Origin: Paenibacillus sp. FSL K6-1096
Lineage (GTDB): Bacteria; Bacillota; Bacilli; Paenibacillales; Paenibacillaceae
Reading direction: 5' to 3'
NCBI RefSeq assembly: GCF_037977055.1
Contig: NZ_CP150274.1
Location: forward strand, 744,001-808,000
Length of the DNA: 64,000 bases
The translations under genes and the position numbers were made by a program. Position 1 is the stretch's first letter. The number at the start of each line of letters is the position of its first letter. Below the pieces are notes generated by a model. That model did not search any database. It saw only the letters and a program-made list of their open reading frames with translations, and was not told the origin of the DNA. Positions 42,840 to 51,279 of this stretch are shown here, piece after piece.

Positions 42840-44162
42840 TTACCCCACCTTCCTCACAAAACTAAACCGCGCCCCGCCCAGCTCCGAGCGGGAATAGGTC
42901 AGCTCCCCGTTCAGCCGTACCGCTATCTGGCGGCAGATGGCCAGGCCGAGACCGGTGACGCCGTTCATGCCGGTATAGAAGCGCTCGAAAACGGCTTCCC
43001 GCTCCTCCTCTGCCAGCCCCGGGCCGTTATCTTCAATATGGATCGCCCACGCCGCTCCCGGAACCTCCGGGTCCACCCGGATGACCACCTGATCCTTGGT
43101 ATGCCTAACCGCATTCTGGAGCAGATTGACCAGGATACGGAACAACTGCTCGCCGGGAATGGTAACTTGCAGGCTCTCGCCGTCCACGGTGAGCTTCAGC
43201 TCCCGCCTGGTGGCCTCGGGCATGAGCAGCATAGCAGCTTCTTCAGCCATAATCCGCAGGTCAAGGGTGGCGGCAGGCCAATGCTCGTCAACGGCTTCCA
43301 GCCGGGAGAGCTGGAGCAGCTTGTCTACCATATCAATCAAGCGCTGCGATTGGTTGGTGATGACCTCCAGCCCCTCCTCCTGCGTAACCACCTGATCCTG
43401 AATGGCGAAGACGAAGCCGTGGATGGACATCAGGGGGGTTTTGAGCTCATGTGAGATATTCTGTAAGAATTCAATCTGGTTGCGCTGATGCTGCTGGATA
43501 CGCCCCGACATGGACTGGAAGGTGGTGATCAGCTCCCCGATCTCGGTCCGGTCCCCCTGTGGAAAAGGATTCCCCTGTGCATAAGAAGGCTCGTACCGCC
43601 CAACAGCTTCCTTCAGCCGGTTCAGCGGCCGCACCACCCGCGACACGGCCAGCAGCCCGATGGCGAGAATCACCACGAAGCTGGCTCCTATGGACAGCAA
43701 GGTGGTTCTCATTAATGAGCCGTATAAGGCTCGAAGCGAGGACAATGGCGAATAGATGAAAATCTCATCAGAGAGACCTCTCAGCTTTTCTTGCGCATAA
43801 AGTACTTTCCTGCCGTGCAGGAGGGCAATCCCATTTTTCCCCGTTGGCGTGTAGTGCAGCTGCTTCCCTTCCTCCTTCTCATCGCTCGCATCAATGATCC
43901 GGTGGTCCGGCCCCAGAATCATGTAGTCCGCGTTCAGCATCAGGCCCTTGACGACATATTTGAACCTGGTACTGTTCAGATTGGTGATATCGCCATCGCT
44001 GAGCAGCTTATGCGCCTTCCCGACTTGTCCATGCAGCTCAGCCTTGACCTGATTCACCAGGATGTCGTCGATCAGGCGCACGAACAGCATCACCGTAATC
44101 GCAACCGTGACCAGCATGGCGATGCACAGGGAGAACAGCATTTTGCCGCGAATCGTCCGCAT
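42840..44162 (-). CDS. Sensor histidine kinase
   Basis: The protein (440 residues) has two membrane helices (about 8-28 and 155-175) around an outer sensor region, then a HAMP linker, an H-box FLQNISHELKTPLMSIHGF (His near residue 230), and an N-box LVNLLQNAVRHT. The G1 motif is EDNGPGLAEEERE and the G2 is GLGLAI. It phosphorylates the response regulator encoded just upstream. The ATG at 44162 lies 2 nt after the regulator stop and is preferred to the longer frame from 44204. Confidence 0.93.
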   Translation of the reverse strand: MRTIRGKMLFSLCIAMLVTVAITVMLFVRLIDDILVNQVKAELHGQVGKAHKLLSDGDITNLNSTRFKYVVKGLMLNADYMILGPDHRIIDASDEKEEGKQLHYTPTGKNGIALLHGRKVLYAQEKLRGLSDEIFIYSPLSSLRALYGSLMRTTLLSIGASFVVILAIGLLAVSRVVRPLNRLKEAVGRYEPSYAQGNPFPQGDRTEIGELITTFQSMSGRIQQHQRNQIEFLQNISHELKTPLMSIHGFVFAIQDQVVTQEEGLEVITNQSQRLIDMVDKLLQLSRLEAVDEHWPAATLDLRIMAEEAAMLLMPEATRRELKLTVDGESLQVTIPGEQLFRILVNLLQNAVRHTKDQVVIRVDPEVPGAAWAIHIEDNGPGLAEEEREAVFERFYTGMNGVTGLGLAICRQIAVRLNGELTYSRSELGGARFSFVRKVG

Positions 44163-44164
44163 GG

Positions 44165-44878
44165 CTACACCTTCCGCACGGATGCCCGGTATCCGAAGCC
44201 CCACACCGTATCAATGAGCAGGGTGGAGTGGTGTTCGGCGAGCTTTTTGCGGATTCTTTTGACCACATCATCTACAACACGGACATCCCCGAAAAAATCA
44301 TATTCCCACACCTGCTGAATCAGATGCTCGCGCCCGAAGGGCCGTTCCAGATGGGAGGCCAAGAAGAGCAGCAGCTCGAATTCGCGCGAGGTCAGGCTCA
44401 CTTCCTCAGCATTCACCATAACCTTCCGGTAATCCGCGTCTATCTCCACATTCCCGGACCGGCAAATCTGCTTCACCGCCGCTGCTGGCGTATTCTCCCC
44501 GATCACAGCACTGCCCGCTCTAGCCAGACGCAGCATCGACTTCACCCGGCCCACCAGCTCACGCGGATTAAACGGCTTGCTCAGGAAGTCACTGCAGCCC
44601 AGCTCCAGCCCCTGAATCCGGTCACTCTCTTCGCCGCGGGCAGAGATCATAATAATGGGCAGCTCGGTGAAGGTGCGCAGCTCGGTAAGCAGTGCCAGAC
44701 CGTCAATCCCAGGCATCATAATGTCGAGGATCAGGCAATCCGGGTGCTCTGTACGGACATGCTCGACCAGCGTGCGGCCATTCGAGAACGAAGTCACCTC
44801 GTACCCTTCCTTGCGCAAATATTCCGAGAGCAGCTGTAAAATAAAAAGATCGTCGTCTACGACCACAATTTTCGCCAT
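44165..44878 (-). CDS. OmpR-family response regulator
   Basis: The protein (237 residues) has a receiver domain with DDD (residues 8-10), the phospho-acceptor LILDIMMPGIDG (about 50-61) and LSKPFNPREL (Lys about 103). A winged helix follows, with SLTSREFELLLFLASHLERP (about 155-174) and VWGFGYR. It is cotranscribed with the kinase gene. No target gene is clearly adjacent. Confidence 0.93.
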   Translation of the reverse strand: MAKIVVVDDDLFILQLLSEYLRKEGYEVTSFSNGRTLVEHVRTEHPDCLILDIMMPGIDGLALLTELRTFTELPIIMISARGEESDRIQGLELGCSDFLSKPFNPRELVGRVKSMLRLARAGSAVIGENTPAAAVKQICRSGNVEIDADYRKVMVNAEEVSLTSREFELLLFLASHLERPFGREHLIQQVWEYDFFGDVRVVDDVVKRIRKKLAEHHSTLLIDTVWGFGYRASVRKV

Positions 44879-45010
44879 TATGTATACCCCTTTACCGTCC
44901 TTAATCTAGCTCTATTATACCCAATAGCAAATTCAGAGAAAGTGGTGTACAGTTACGATAATCCCCACAATAGACAAAGATACCAAAATTTATATTAGGT
45001 AGGTGATTAG

Positions 45011-45202
45011 GTGTTTTTCTGGTTGCATGTTGTTCTTCCTATTTCTTGCTTTTTGTTTCTTTTTAACTTTGTGCTCCTGTTTAAGAAGCTCCGTGACGGG
45101 AAAGGAATTTCTATCCGAAATATCATTCTGGCTTCGATTGGACTCTATTTAATGATCTATATCCCATCATTGTTTATTGCTATGGAAGCTGGAAGAGTAT
45201 AA
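45011..45202 (+). CDS. Small two-helix membrane protein
   Basis: A 63-residue protein with two hydrophobic helices (about 4-24 and 37-57) separated by a basic loop KKLRDGKGISIR. It starts at GTG after AGGTAGGTG. A 14-bp hairpin with a T run follows 20 nt after the stop, which supports a real transcription unit. The function is unknown. Confidence 0.6.
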   Translation: MFFWLHVVLPISCFLFLFNFVLLFKKLRDGKGISIRNIILASIGLYLMIYIPSLFIAMEAGRV

Positions 45203-45222
45203 TTTATCCCTTTTTGTTAGTT

Positions 45223-45258
45223 GACGAAATGCGATTGAAGTCAAAATCGTGTTTCGTC
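45223..45258 (+). terminator. Terminator of the small membrane-protein gene
   Basis: GACGAAATGCGATT (45223-45236) pairs with AATCGTGTTTCGTC (45245-45258), 14 bp with two G-U pairs, followed by TTTTTCG. Confidence 0.85.
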
Positions 45259-45346
45259 TTTTTCGTGTACAATCTTACATATCCGCAGACTGACCGTCAC
45301 AACCTGTCTCACTCCTCAATAGTATGAAATTAAAGGAGGAGTGAAT

Positions 45347-46252
45347 ATGACAGATCGAGTTCGCAGAATCCTCTCAAGTATACTGGCTGTTGCGGTTGTT
45401 GCATTGGGCATCCATATCGCCGCAGCTTCTGCCAGCAGCAAGGTGTCCATTACGTCCGTGACTGTCACCAAATCCGGCATTGCGGTTCGGCCTTACACCA
45501 GTAACCCGGCATTATCCAAGGAGCAGCAAGTCATAGCCTATCGTAATTATAAGAATCTGACACGAGTTGTCATGATAGAAAAGTATGTCCTGTCTGATAA
45601 AGGAACCAAGCAAAAGATAGGCAGCGCAGCAGGCTTTATGTTACCAGGCGGATATATTGTCACTAATAATCACGTGGCCCCCGCAAGTTATAATGGAAAG
45701 GCATTGCGGTTCCAGATCACTTTTTACGCCCAAAAATCGGACGGGTATCTGCTTGGCTCACTGGTGGCTACCGATGTGAAGGAGGACCTCTCTCTGCTGA
45801 AGATCGATGCTAAAAAAATCCCCAAGGTCTATCAAGACAGCTATTTCAAGGATTTCAATCTCCAGCCGGCGGCAGGTGAGAAGGTCACGGTCATCGGGCA
45901 TCCTACTAAGCCATTAGGAACAGCAAATACTGTAAGCACCAAGAAGTACACCTGGACACCGCTCTATGGATCGTTCACAGCCGACAATGTAGCCGTTTTC
46001 CGTAAATCGAAAAATCCCTCAATCCCCGACATTTACACAAATTCCATGGAGATCAAAGTGCAGACCTGGCCCGGGAACAGCGGCAGCCCCGTTATAGATT
46101 CAAGCGATAAAATCGTCGGAATCATCTCCTCCACGATACTCGGTGAACCCCGCTCCTTTGCTACCAGCTCGAAGCTCATTTTACAATTCATTGAAAATAA
46201 CAATTTGTCAGAAGCCATTTTTGGACACGCCGCTGACGGAGGTCAGAGTTAG
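45347..46252 (+). CDS. Secreted trypsin-like serine protease
   Basis: The protein (301 residues) has a signal peptide (about 1-30, ending AAASAS). The chymotrypsin-fold catalytic residues are present: His in GGYIVTNNHVAPAS (about 105-118), Asp in VKEDLSLLKID, and Ser in WPGNSGSPVIDSSD (about 245-258). It has no PDZ domain, so it resembles V8/HtrA-core proteases rather than full HtrA. AAGGAGG stands before ATG 45347, preferred to GTG 45341. It is likely exported to the envelope or medium. Confidence 0.88.
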   Translation: MTDRVRRILSSILAVAVVALGIHIAAASASSKVSITSVTVTKSGIAVRPYTSNPALSKEQQVIAYRNYKNLTRVVMIEKYVLSDKGTKQKIGSAAGFMLPGGYIVTNNHVAPASYNGKALRFQITFYAQKSDGYLLGSLVATDVKEDLSLLKIDAKKIPKVYQDSYFKDFNLQPAAGEKVTVIGHPTKPLGTANTVSTKKYTWTPLYGSFTADNVAVFRKSKNPSIPDIYTNSMEIKVQTWPGNSGSPVIDSSDKIVGIISSTILGEPRSFATSSKLILQFIENNNLSEAIFGHAADGGQS

Positions 46253-46264
46253 TTAGATGTATAG

Positions 46265-46301
46265 ATCAAAGACGGGACTCTTCATGAGCCCCGCCTTTGA
46301 T
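46265..46301 (+). terminator. Terminator of the serine protease gene
   Basis: ATCAAAGACGGG pairs with CCCGCCTTTGAT (one mismatch), followed by TTGTTG. It lies 12 nt after the stop. It is close to, and may be shared with, the convergent repeat-protein gene. Confidence 0.7.
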
Positions 46302-46339
46302 TGTTGTGCGTTTGATGCCTGCCGAAATCTATTGAGTGC

Positions 46340-46747
46340 TTATTTCTTTTTGGTTGTTACGATTGTCTTATTGCCGGATTTAGCAGGTGTAATAGTCTTT
46401 GCTACCGTTTTGTGCTTGGCATGTGCAGCTACTGTTTTTACTGTTGCTTTGTGCTTGGGATGTGCGGCTACTGTCTTTACTGTTGCTTTGTGTTTAGCGG
46501 TAACGGCTGTCTTTACTGCTGCTTTTTGCTTGGCTGGCGCTGTTGTTTTTACCGCTGCTTTGGCAGGAGTGGAGACTTTCACAGGAGTTACCTTCGCTGG
46601 GGCGGCAGCTTTCACCGCTGGTGTAGTGACCTTCACCTCTTTCACTGATTTTACTACAGGTGCCGTTGCTGCGAATGCGCTCGTTGAGCCGCCTACAACA
46701 CTCACTACTGCCAACACTGCGATTACTCTTCTTGTCCATTTGATCAT
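46340..46747 (-). CDS. Secreted Lys/Ala/Val/Thr-rich repeat protein
   Basis: The protein (135 residues) has a signal peptide (about 1-26, ending STSAFAA). The remaining sequence is low-complexity and strongly basic, with near-repeats KHKATVKTVAAHPKHK and KHKATVKTVAAHAKHK and AAVKTTAPAKQK-type units. It looks like histone H1-like or cell-wall-associated basic proteins. The ATG at 46747 follows AAGAGGTG. The DNA repeats (about 42 bp period, 46400-46500) could vary in number. It could bind teichoic acid or DNA outside the cell; that is a guess. Confidence 0.65.
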   Translation of the reverse strand: MIKWTRRVIAVLAVVSVVGGSTSAFAATAPVVKSVKEVKVTTPAVKAAAPAKVTPVKVSTPAKAAVKTTAPAKQKAAVKTAVTAKHKATVKTVAAHPKHKATVKTVAAHAKHKTVAKTITPAKSGNKTIVTTKKK

Positions 46748-46840
46748 GTCAATCACCTCTTCTTTGAAAGTATCTTCATCTTAGCAGGCGATTGCGGGAA
46801 TTCTGTGGAACAAGTATGAGTAAAGTATATGAAAATGGCT

Positions 46841-47146
46841 TCATAGAATGTGAACGGTGGCGACATCCTTTCCTGCCCACAGATTGAAGCTGTACCCCGG
46901 TACCCACAAATGCCACGGTGCGGCGTCCACAATAAAAGCAACATCCGCATACGTATCCCAAGTACCCTCCACTTGACTGGTGATCCTAACCAATACGGTC
47001 CAAATCCCCCCTTGCGTGCCCCCGCCTATGATTTCCTCATAGTCAACAACGATATCACGTATCCATTCATTTCTTGAAAAATTGCTTGGATCCCGATGCC
47101 AGGTTATTAGAGCCTGTGCGTGTCTTATGTCGTTCATGACGGTCAT
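46841..47146 (-). CDS. Small protein of unknown function
   Basis: A 101-residue protein with Trp/Gly-rich strands (GGTQGGIWTVLVRITS, WHLWVPGYSFNLWAG). There is no signal peptide. A second in-frame ATG (47137) has an equally plausible site. No family is recognised. It is divergent from the lipoprotein gene at 47204. Confidence 0.6.
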   Translation of the reverse strand: MTVMNDIRHAQALITWHRDPSNFSRNEWIRDIVVDYEEIIGGGTQGGIWTVLVRITSQVEGTWDTYADVAFIVDAAPWHLWVPGYSFNLWAGKDVATVHIL

Positions 47147-47203
47147 CTCTTTTCCATTTGTTGTATAATGAATCAGGGTAACTAAGTGGATGCGGGGTGG
47201 GTT

Positions 47204-47842
47204 ATGAGAAAATATTTTTATATGATGATCATTTGCACTTTAATTCTTACGATCGCAGGTTGTTCCAACAATGAGCAGATTACATCCGATACGTTGGCGA
47301 TCAGAGCAGCAACAACTGAATTAGAGATCAAACCTTCCACAAGCAAAGTGGAGGATTTCCTTACAAGAAACCGGCAGTTCATCTCCAGCTATGACACGGA
47401 TACTTCCTATAATATCACCCCCGACTTTGTTGCGGAAAATTCTAAATTCTCTGTCTTCAAATATTCTATCTCCTCAGGATCTTTTCTTCTGTATGATGGC
47501 GAAGTTTACTCTCTTGGTATGTTTGGCGGGTTGACTAGTGTAGCGCTTGCCGATCTGGATAGGGATCACCAGTATGAATTATACTTTACCGTTGGATGGG
47601 GTTCCGGGATTCATCGCTCACAAATCGGTTACTTCAATCCTTCTACGAAAAGGGTCACTGTGTTTGATTTCCAGTATTTTGATCATGATATGATGCTGAC
47701 TACCGGCGAAGCAGGAGCTTCTCTGATTGTGAATGAAGCAGCTATTGAATATGTATCGTTGGTGGATTTTAAAATAAAGTCCGATAATAAATTAATTGCC
47801 AGTATTGTTTCGGAGAAGGGTGAAATTAAATTGAGCTATTAA
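47204..47842 (+). CDS. Lipoprotein with one VCBS/FG-GAP-like repeat
   Basis: The protein (212 residues) has a signal ending in lipobox IAGC (Cys near 20) and an outer domain. The segment TSVALADLDRDHQYELYFTV resembles an FG-GAP/VCBS calcium-binding repeat. The ATG at 47204 follows GGGGTGGG and is preferred to the longer frame. It is convergent with the TetR gene. The function is unknown. Confidence 0.75.
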   Translation: MRKYFYMMIICTLILTIAGCSNNEQITSDTLAIRAATTELEIKPSTSKVEDFLTRNRQFISSYDTDTSYNITPDFVAENSKFSVFKYSISSGSFLLYDGEVYSLGMFGGLTSVALADLDRDHQYELYFTVGWGSGIHRSQIGYFNPSTKRVTVFDFQYFDHDMMLTTGEAGASLIVNEAAIEYVSLVDFKIKSDNKLIASIVSEKGEIKLSY

Positions 47843-47847
47843 ATCAC

Positions 47848-48432
47848 TTAACTCAAGCTGTGATACAGCCCCAGACCGCTCATTACATAGGGACGAACAA
47901 TGTCTAGAAGCACATCGGTCCGATTCTTTTCCCCGGCATTTAACCAATAATGCGCTGCACCATAGATGGCTGAACCTGTCATGGCCGCCATGATTTTTAT
48001 ATGATGAATGTCCGCCCCAGAGTATGTATTACCTCTAAGAAAAATGCTTTCTATGGTTTGCTGCAGCAATTTCTTTATTTTGTCATCGACCAGCTTAGCC
48101 ATCGGATTGGAATCTATTCGGCAGATCCGGTAAAAATCTATGATGTATTGGTGCGTCATTATGATCAGCTGGTCACAAATATCCTCCGTAAACTCCTCTG
48201 CACTCACCACTTGCTCAGTGATTCTCTCATGAAAAGCCTGTTCAGTGACTTCATCCAGCAAAGCATATTTATCTTCAAAATGGGCATAAAAGGTGGCGCG
48301 GTTAATGGTTGCTTCCTGAGCGATATCTTTGATCGTAATTGCATCAAAGCCTTTGCTCTGCAGCAAATCTCTGAACGCTGTTCGAATTAACTGCCGTGTG
48401 CGCAATACCCTCGGATCTTCCTGATTTACCAT
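47848..48432 (-). CDS. TetR family regulator
   Basis: The protein (194 residues) has the HTH FDAITIKDIAQEATINRATFYAHFEDKYALL (about 29-59 in the chain), with GXXY-type NRATFYAHF. The C-terminus is TetR_C-like. It is divergent from a quinone oxidoreductase gene, with the inverted repeat GTTGC-CTAT-GCAAC between them. It likely regulates that gene and itself. Confidence 0.9.
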   Translation of the reverse strand: MVNQEDPRVLRTRQLIRTAFRDLLQSKGFDAITIKDIAQEATINRATFYAHFEDKYALLDEVTEQAFHERITEQVVSAEEFTEDICDQLIIMTHQYIIDFYRICRIDSNPMAKLVDDKIKKLLQQTIESIFLRGNTYSGADIHHIKIMAAMTGSAIYGAAHYWLNAGEKNRTDVLLDIVRPYVMSGLGLYHSLS

Positions 48433-48470
48433 CCCTATATCTCCTTGTTAAACATCAATATTCACAATGT

Positions 48471-48484
48471 GTTGCCTATGCAAC
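48471..48484. promoter_or_regulatory. Candidate TetR operator
   Basis: GTTGC-CTAT-GCAAC is a perfect 5-bp-arm inverted repeat, 39 bp upstream of the TetR start. A weaker TTGCTTAAACAA lies nearer the oxidoreductase gene (about 48546). Confidence 0.55.
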
Positions 48485-48601
48485 TTTCCTCTAACTCTGC
48501 TGGTTGTACTCTCAAGCACGCAATATTATTATCTTATCAAACAGGTGTTGCTTAAACAATCTGTGAATCATACTTATGTTTATTTTAAGAGGAGGATGAT
48601 C

Positions 48602-49588
48602 ATGAAAGCTATTGCTTTGACAAGCCTTGGAATTCCCGAAGCGCTGGAAGAACTGGAAGTTCCCGTTCCTGCACTTACCGACACTCAGGTTCTCGTCGAA
48701 ATGCACGCCTCATCCATCAATCCCGCAGATCAACTGTTTCGCAGCGGTGCAATTCTTGAGGGTCCGTTAGCCGATAAATTTCCGGATCAATTCCAATTGC
48801 CGCTTGTTCTGGGTAATGAAGTAGCCGGCATTGTTAAAGAGGTTGGCGGGAAAGTCCGGTATTTCAAGCCGGGGGATCGTGTCATGGGAATGATTCCGCG
48901 AGGTGCCTACATGGACTATGTTGCCGTGGAGGAGGATCTCCTGGCCGTTATTCCTGAGAGTCTTTCCTTCGAAGAGGCTGGCGCCGCGCCTGCCGTTGCT
49001 CTGCCAGCCTGGCAAGCGCTCTTCGAGCATGGCCATCTTCAACCGGGACAACGCATTCTTGTTCAAGCTGGCGCCGGAGGAGTGGGACATGCAGCTGTCC
49101 AGTTGGCCAAGCAACATGGAGCATATGTTATCGCGACTGCGAAGGACTATAATCACGATTTCGTCCGAGGACTAGGTGCTGACGAAGTGATCGATTATAC
49201 GCAAACCGACTTCACCACCCAAATCACAGAGCCTGTTGACTTCGTGTTGGATGCCGCTATGGACCCTGCCACTTTCGGTACCGGGTTACCGGGATACATC
49301 GGAAGGAAGAACTACTCGGTGATCAGGGATGGCGGGACCTATATTTCAGTGGTCGCATTCGCGCTCAATGAATATCCGAAGGTCCGCGGCATTAACGCCT
49401 ATTTCTTCCAGGCAAGAGCTAACCGTACTGATTTTGAAGCCATTGTCCGCCAGATGCAGGAGAATAAATTGAAGATCCATATCCGTGAGGCATTTCCCTT
49501 CACTGCCCAAGGCCTGCTTCAGGCGTATCGCAAAAGCGAAGAGTCAACCAAACGGGGGAAAATCATCATAACGAAAAATCTTGGATAA
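48602..49588 (+). CDS. Zinc-less medium-chain NAD(P)H:quinone oxidoreductase-like protein
   Basis: The protein (328 residues) is an MDR-family reductase without the catalytic zinc ligands. It has GNEVAGIVKEVGGKVRYFKP (about 77-96) and the nucleotide-binding AGAGGVGHAAVQLAKQHGA (about 155-173), then VDFVLDAAMD. It starts at ATG 48602 after GAGGAGG. Enzymes of this group reduce quinones or enones. The divergent TetR gene suggests induction by an electrophile or similar compound. Confidence 0.9.
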   Translation: MKAIALTSLGIPEALEELEVPVPALTDTQVLVEMHASSINPADQLFRSGAILEGPLADKFPDQFQLPLVLGNEVAGIVKEVGGKVRYFKPGDRVMGMIPRGAYMDYVAVEEDLLAVIPESLSFEEAGAAPAVALPAWQALFEHGHLQPGQRILVQAGAGGVGHAAVQLAKQHGAYVIATAKDYNHDFVRGLGADEVIDYTQTDFTTQITEPVDFVLDAAMDPATFGTGLPGYIGRKNYSVIRDGGTYISVVAFALNEYPKVRGINAYFFQARANRTDFEAIVRQMQENKLKIHIREAFPFTAQGLLQAYRKSEESTKRGKIIITKNLG

Positions 49589-49626
49589 ATGCCCTGCCAG
49601 CCGGGATGGGAATTTGCAATCTGCAC

Positions 49627-49725
49627 AAGCGGAAACGGCTTTGCCGTCCTTTTTAAGGACGGTATCGTTTCAGCGAGAAATATAAGGATAAGTTATCGTG
49701 TGCAACATATAAATTCTTATATTTT
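49627..49725 (+). repeat. Dispersed ~100-bp palindromic intergenic repeat, copy 2
   Basis: This copy is closest to copy 1 at 1245-1344 (opposite orientation) and shares the blocks GAAACGGCTTTGCCGTCC and TTTCAGCGAGAAATATAAGG with copy 3 at 58108-58206. It lies 38 nt after the oxidoreductase stop and before that gene's probable terminator. Confidence 0.88.
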
Positions 49726-49734
49726 GAAGAAAAA

Positions 49735-49774
49735 AGCTGTCCCAGAAGCCATGAAACGGCTGCTTGGGATAGCT
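49735..49774 (+). terminator. Terminator downstream of the oxidoreductase gene
   Basis: AGCTGTCCCAGAAGCC (49735-49750) pairs with GGCTGCTTGGGATAGCT (49758-49774) with small mismatches, followed by CTTTAT. A-rich flank on the other side. Confidence 0.65.
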
Positions 49775-49860
49775 CTTTATGCTGGAGTAGATTGGGCCTG
49801 AGCACTTGGGGGATGGGGAACGCTCCTATTCAGGCATCAGGCCTGCGTGTGTGCAAATCT

Positions 49861-50135
49861 ATGCTGTTTTCAACATACATTTGGCCCAAACGCCTTCAGC
49901 GAGCCCATTGTATACTGTTTTTGGCATACATTTAGCCCATGCGCCTTCAGCGAGCCCATTGTATGCTGTTTTCCACATACATTTAGCCCACGCGCCTTCA
50001 GCGAGCCCATTGTATGCTGTTTTTGGCATACATTTAGCCCATGCGCCTTCAGCGAGTCCATTGTATGCTGTTTTTCACATACATTCGGCCCACGCGACTT
50101 CAGCGAGCCCATTGTATGCTGTTTTTGGCATACAT
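49861..50135. repeat. 51-bp tandem repeat array with alternating units
   Basis: Five full units and a partial sixth start at 49861, 49912, 49963, 50014, 50065 and 50116, exactly 51 bp apart. Each has GTATGCTGTTTT, a CATACAT arm that can pair with GTATG, then GCCC and CGCCTTCAGCGAGCCCATT. Units alternate: the arm reads GGCATAC in units 2, 4 and 6 but CACATAC (or AACATAC) in 1, 3 and 5, and CATGCG versus CACGCG alternates with it, giving a 102-bp higher-order period. Because 51 is a multiple of 3, several reading frames stay open on both strands, but none has a good start. Confidence 0.92.
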
Positions 50136-50150
50136 AATTCCCGCAATAAA

Positions 50151-50178
50151 AAGGGCTATCACTTTTGGGACAGCCCTT
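50151..50178 (-). terminator. Terminator of the DUF6756-like gene
   Basis: AAGGGCT (50151-50157) pairs with AGCCCTT (50172-50178), followed on the minus strand by TTTTTATTG. It overlaps the last codons of the gene. Confidence 0.7.
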
Positions 50179-50638
50179 CATATCTCATCCACCGTTCAAT
50201 GATCGGCTGGCCGCTCAGGTGCAGCATGTCGTGGTGATCTTCGCAGAGGAGCCACTGAAGCTTTTTGGAAATCAGGTAGTATTCATTAAGCTGGCATAAC
50301 TCAGGGATCACCTGGAGAATCGTCGCCGTCTTGCCCTCATACAGCCATAGCTTATCATACAGGTCCTCCGCCATGAACCAGATGGAGTCATCTTGGATGA
50401 TGTCTCTTAGCTTGGCATAGTTTTTGTCTGCGAAGCTGGCGCTATGCCGGGGCTCCTGCAGCCGGTTCCAGCCCCAGTGTAAGCCCTGCGTATGATGGGT
50501 CTTGACCAGAAACCGTTCTTCAATTCCACGCAAAATAGGCTTCCACTGATCTTTGCCGACTTCATATAACGCGCTCCGGTCCAGCTTCAGCGACTTGATT
50601 AGTTCTTCGATCTCTGTTCGGACAGATAGGGAATCCAC
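50159..50638 (-). CDS. DUF6756-like protein
   Basis: The protein (159 residues) ends with the pattern LYDKLWLYEGKTATILQVIP, EYYLISKKLQWLLCEDHHDM and PIIERW, which fits the DUF6756 family of unknown function. GTG 50638 is preferred because AAAGAGGTG lies just upstream; a longer frame from GTG 50695 would overlap the previous stop by 1 nt but has no site. It follows the GyrI-like gene, probably in the same transcript. Confidence 0.7.
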   Translation of the reverse strand: MDSLSVRTEIEELIKSLKLDRSALYEVGKDQWKPILRGIEERFLVKTHHTQGLHWGWNRLQEPRHSASFADKNYAKLRDIIQDDSIWFMAEDLYDKLWLYEGKTATILQVIPELCQLNEYYLISKKLQWLLCEDHHDMLHLSGQPIIERWMRYEGLSQK

Positions 50639-50694
50639 AGTAACACCTCTTTCTTGCAAGGACGGGCTTCTCCTCAGTGCCTCAGGCAGGAACA

Positions 50695-51171
50695 CTATTT
50701 TAATGCAATAAACATCTCAATCTCATTGTCCAGGCTATCCGGTCTGTACCGTTCATCCCATACCTCAAAATCATAATCCTTCGGTTCATTCCCCGTCGCA
50801 TACATCCACTCTCCATACAAATAATCATAGGAGCGGCTAATTTCGGATTCGAGGCCCTTATGGATGTAGGTCACATATCTGCTCTCAGGAACGGCATGGC
50901 TTACCATATTCAGCGGAATCTCGTCGGGATGAGAGACGGCATACCCAAGCATATGAACGAAACGGTCTGCCTGTGGATCGAACTCCGGGGTCAGCGGATA
51001 CAATTGCATCAGAATCACATGGTCATGGCGCTTGTTCAGCACCTGGTCTCTGCCTGCGGTTAGCGCATGATAGGTCTGCATGCCCAGCCCCGACTCGAAT
51101 GCGGCGACATCCGCTTCTACCTGATAACCGACGACATAGAATGCGGGTAATGTGATGACTTTGGCTTCCAT
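50695..51171 (-). CDS. GyrI-like / effector-binding domain protein
   Basis: The protein (158 residues) begins EAKVITLPAFYVVGYQVEA and ends with FEVWDERYRPDSLDNEIEMF, the pattern of stand-alone AraC effector-binding/GyrI-like proteins. It is cytoplasmic and likely binds a small ligand. It is in an operon with the DUF6756-like gene. It differs from the GyrI-like protein at 26158. Confidence 0.82.
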   Translation of the reverse strand: MEAKVITLPAFYVVGYQVEADVAAFESGLGMQTYHALTAGRDQVLNKRHDHVILMQLYPLTPEFDPQADRFVHMLGYAVSHPDEIPLNMVSHAVPESRYVTYIHKGLESEISRSYDYLYGEWMYATGNEPKDYDFEVWDERYRPDSLDNEIEMFIALK

Positions 51172-51279
51172 GCTGTTAACTGTTCTCCCCTCTCATACGA
51201 ATCCTTTAATCTTACAATTCCAGGATAACATATCAGAGATACTACTTCCTATCCCAAGGCTGCCTGGATGTAAAAGCTG

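Noticed and set aside
49861..50135. CRISPR-like appearance of the regularly spaced repeats
   Set aside because: The whole 51-bp unit repeats with no unique spacers, and no cas genes are present.
49806..50237. Open frame through the 51-bp array encoding PLYAVFHIHLAHAPSAS-type repeats
   Set aside because: It is open only because the period is a multiple of 3; other frames on both strands are open too, and none has a ribosome site with a good start.
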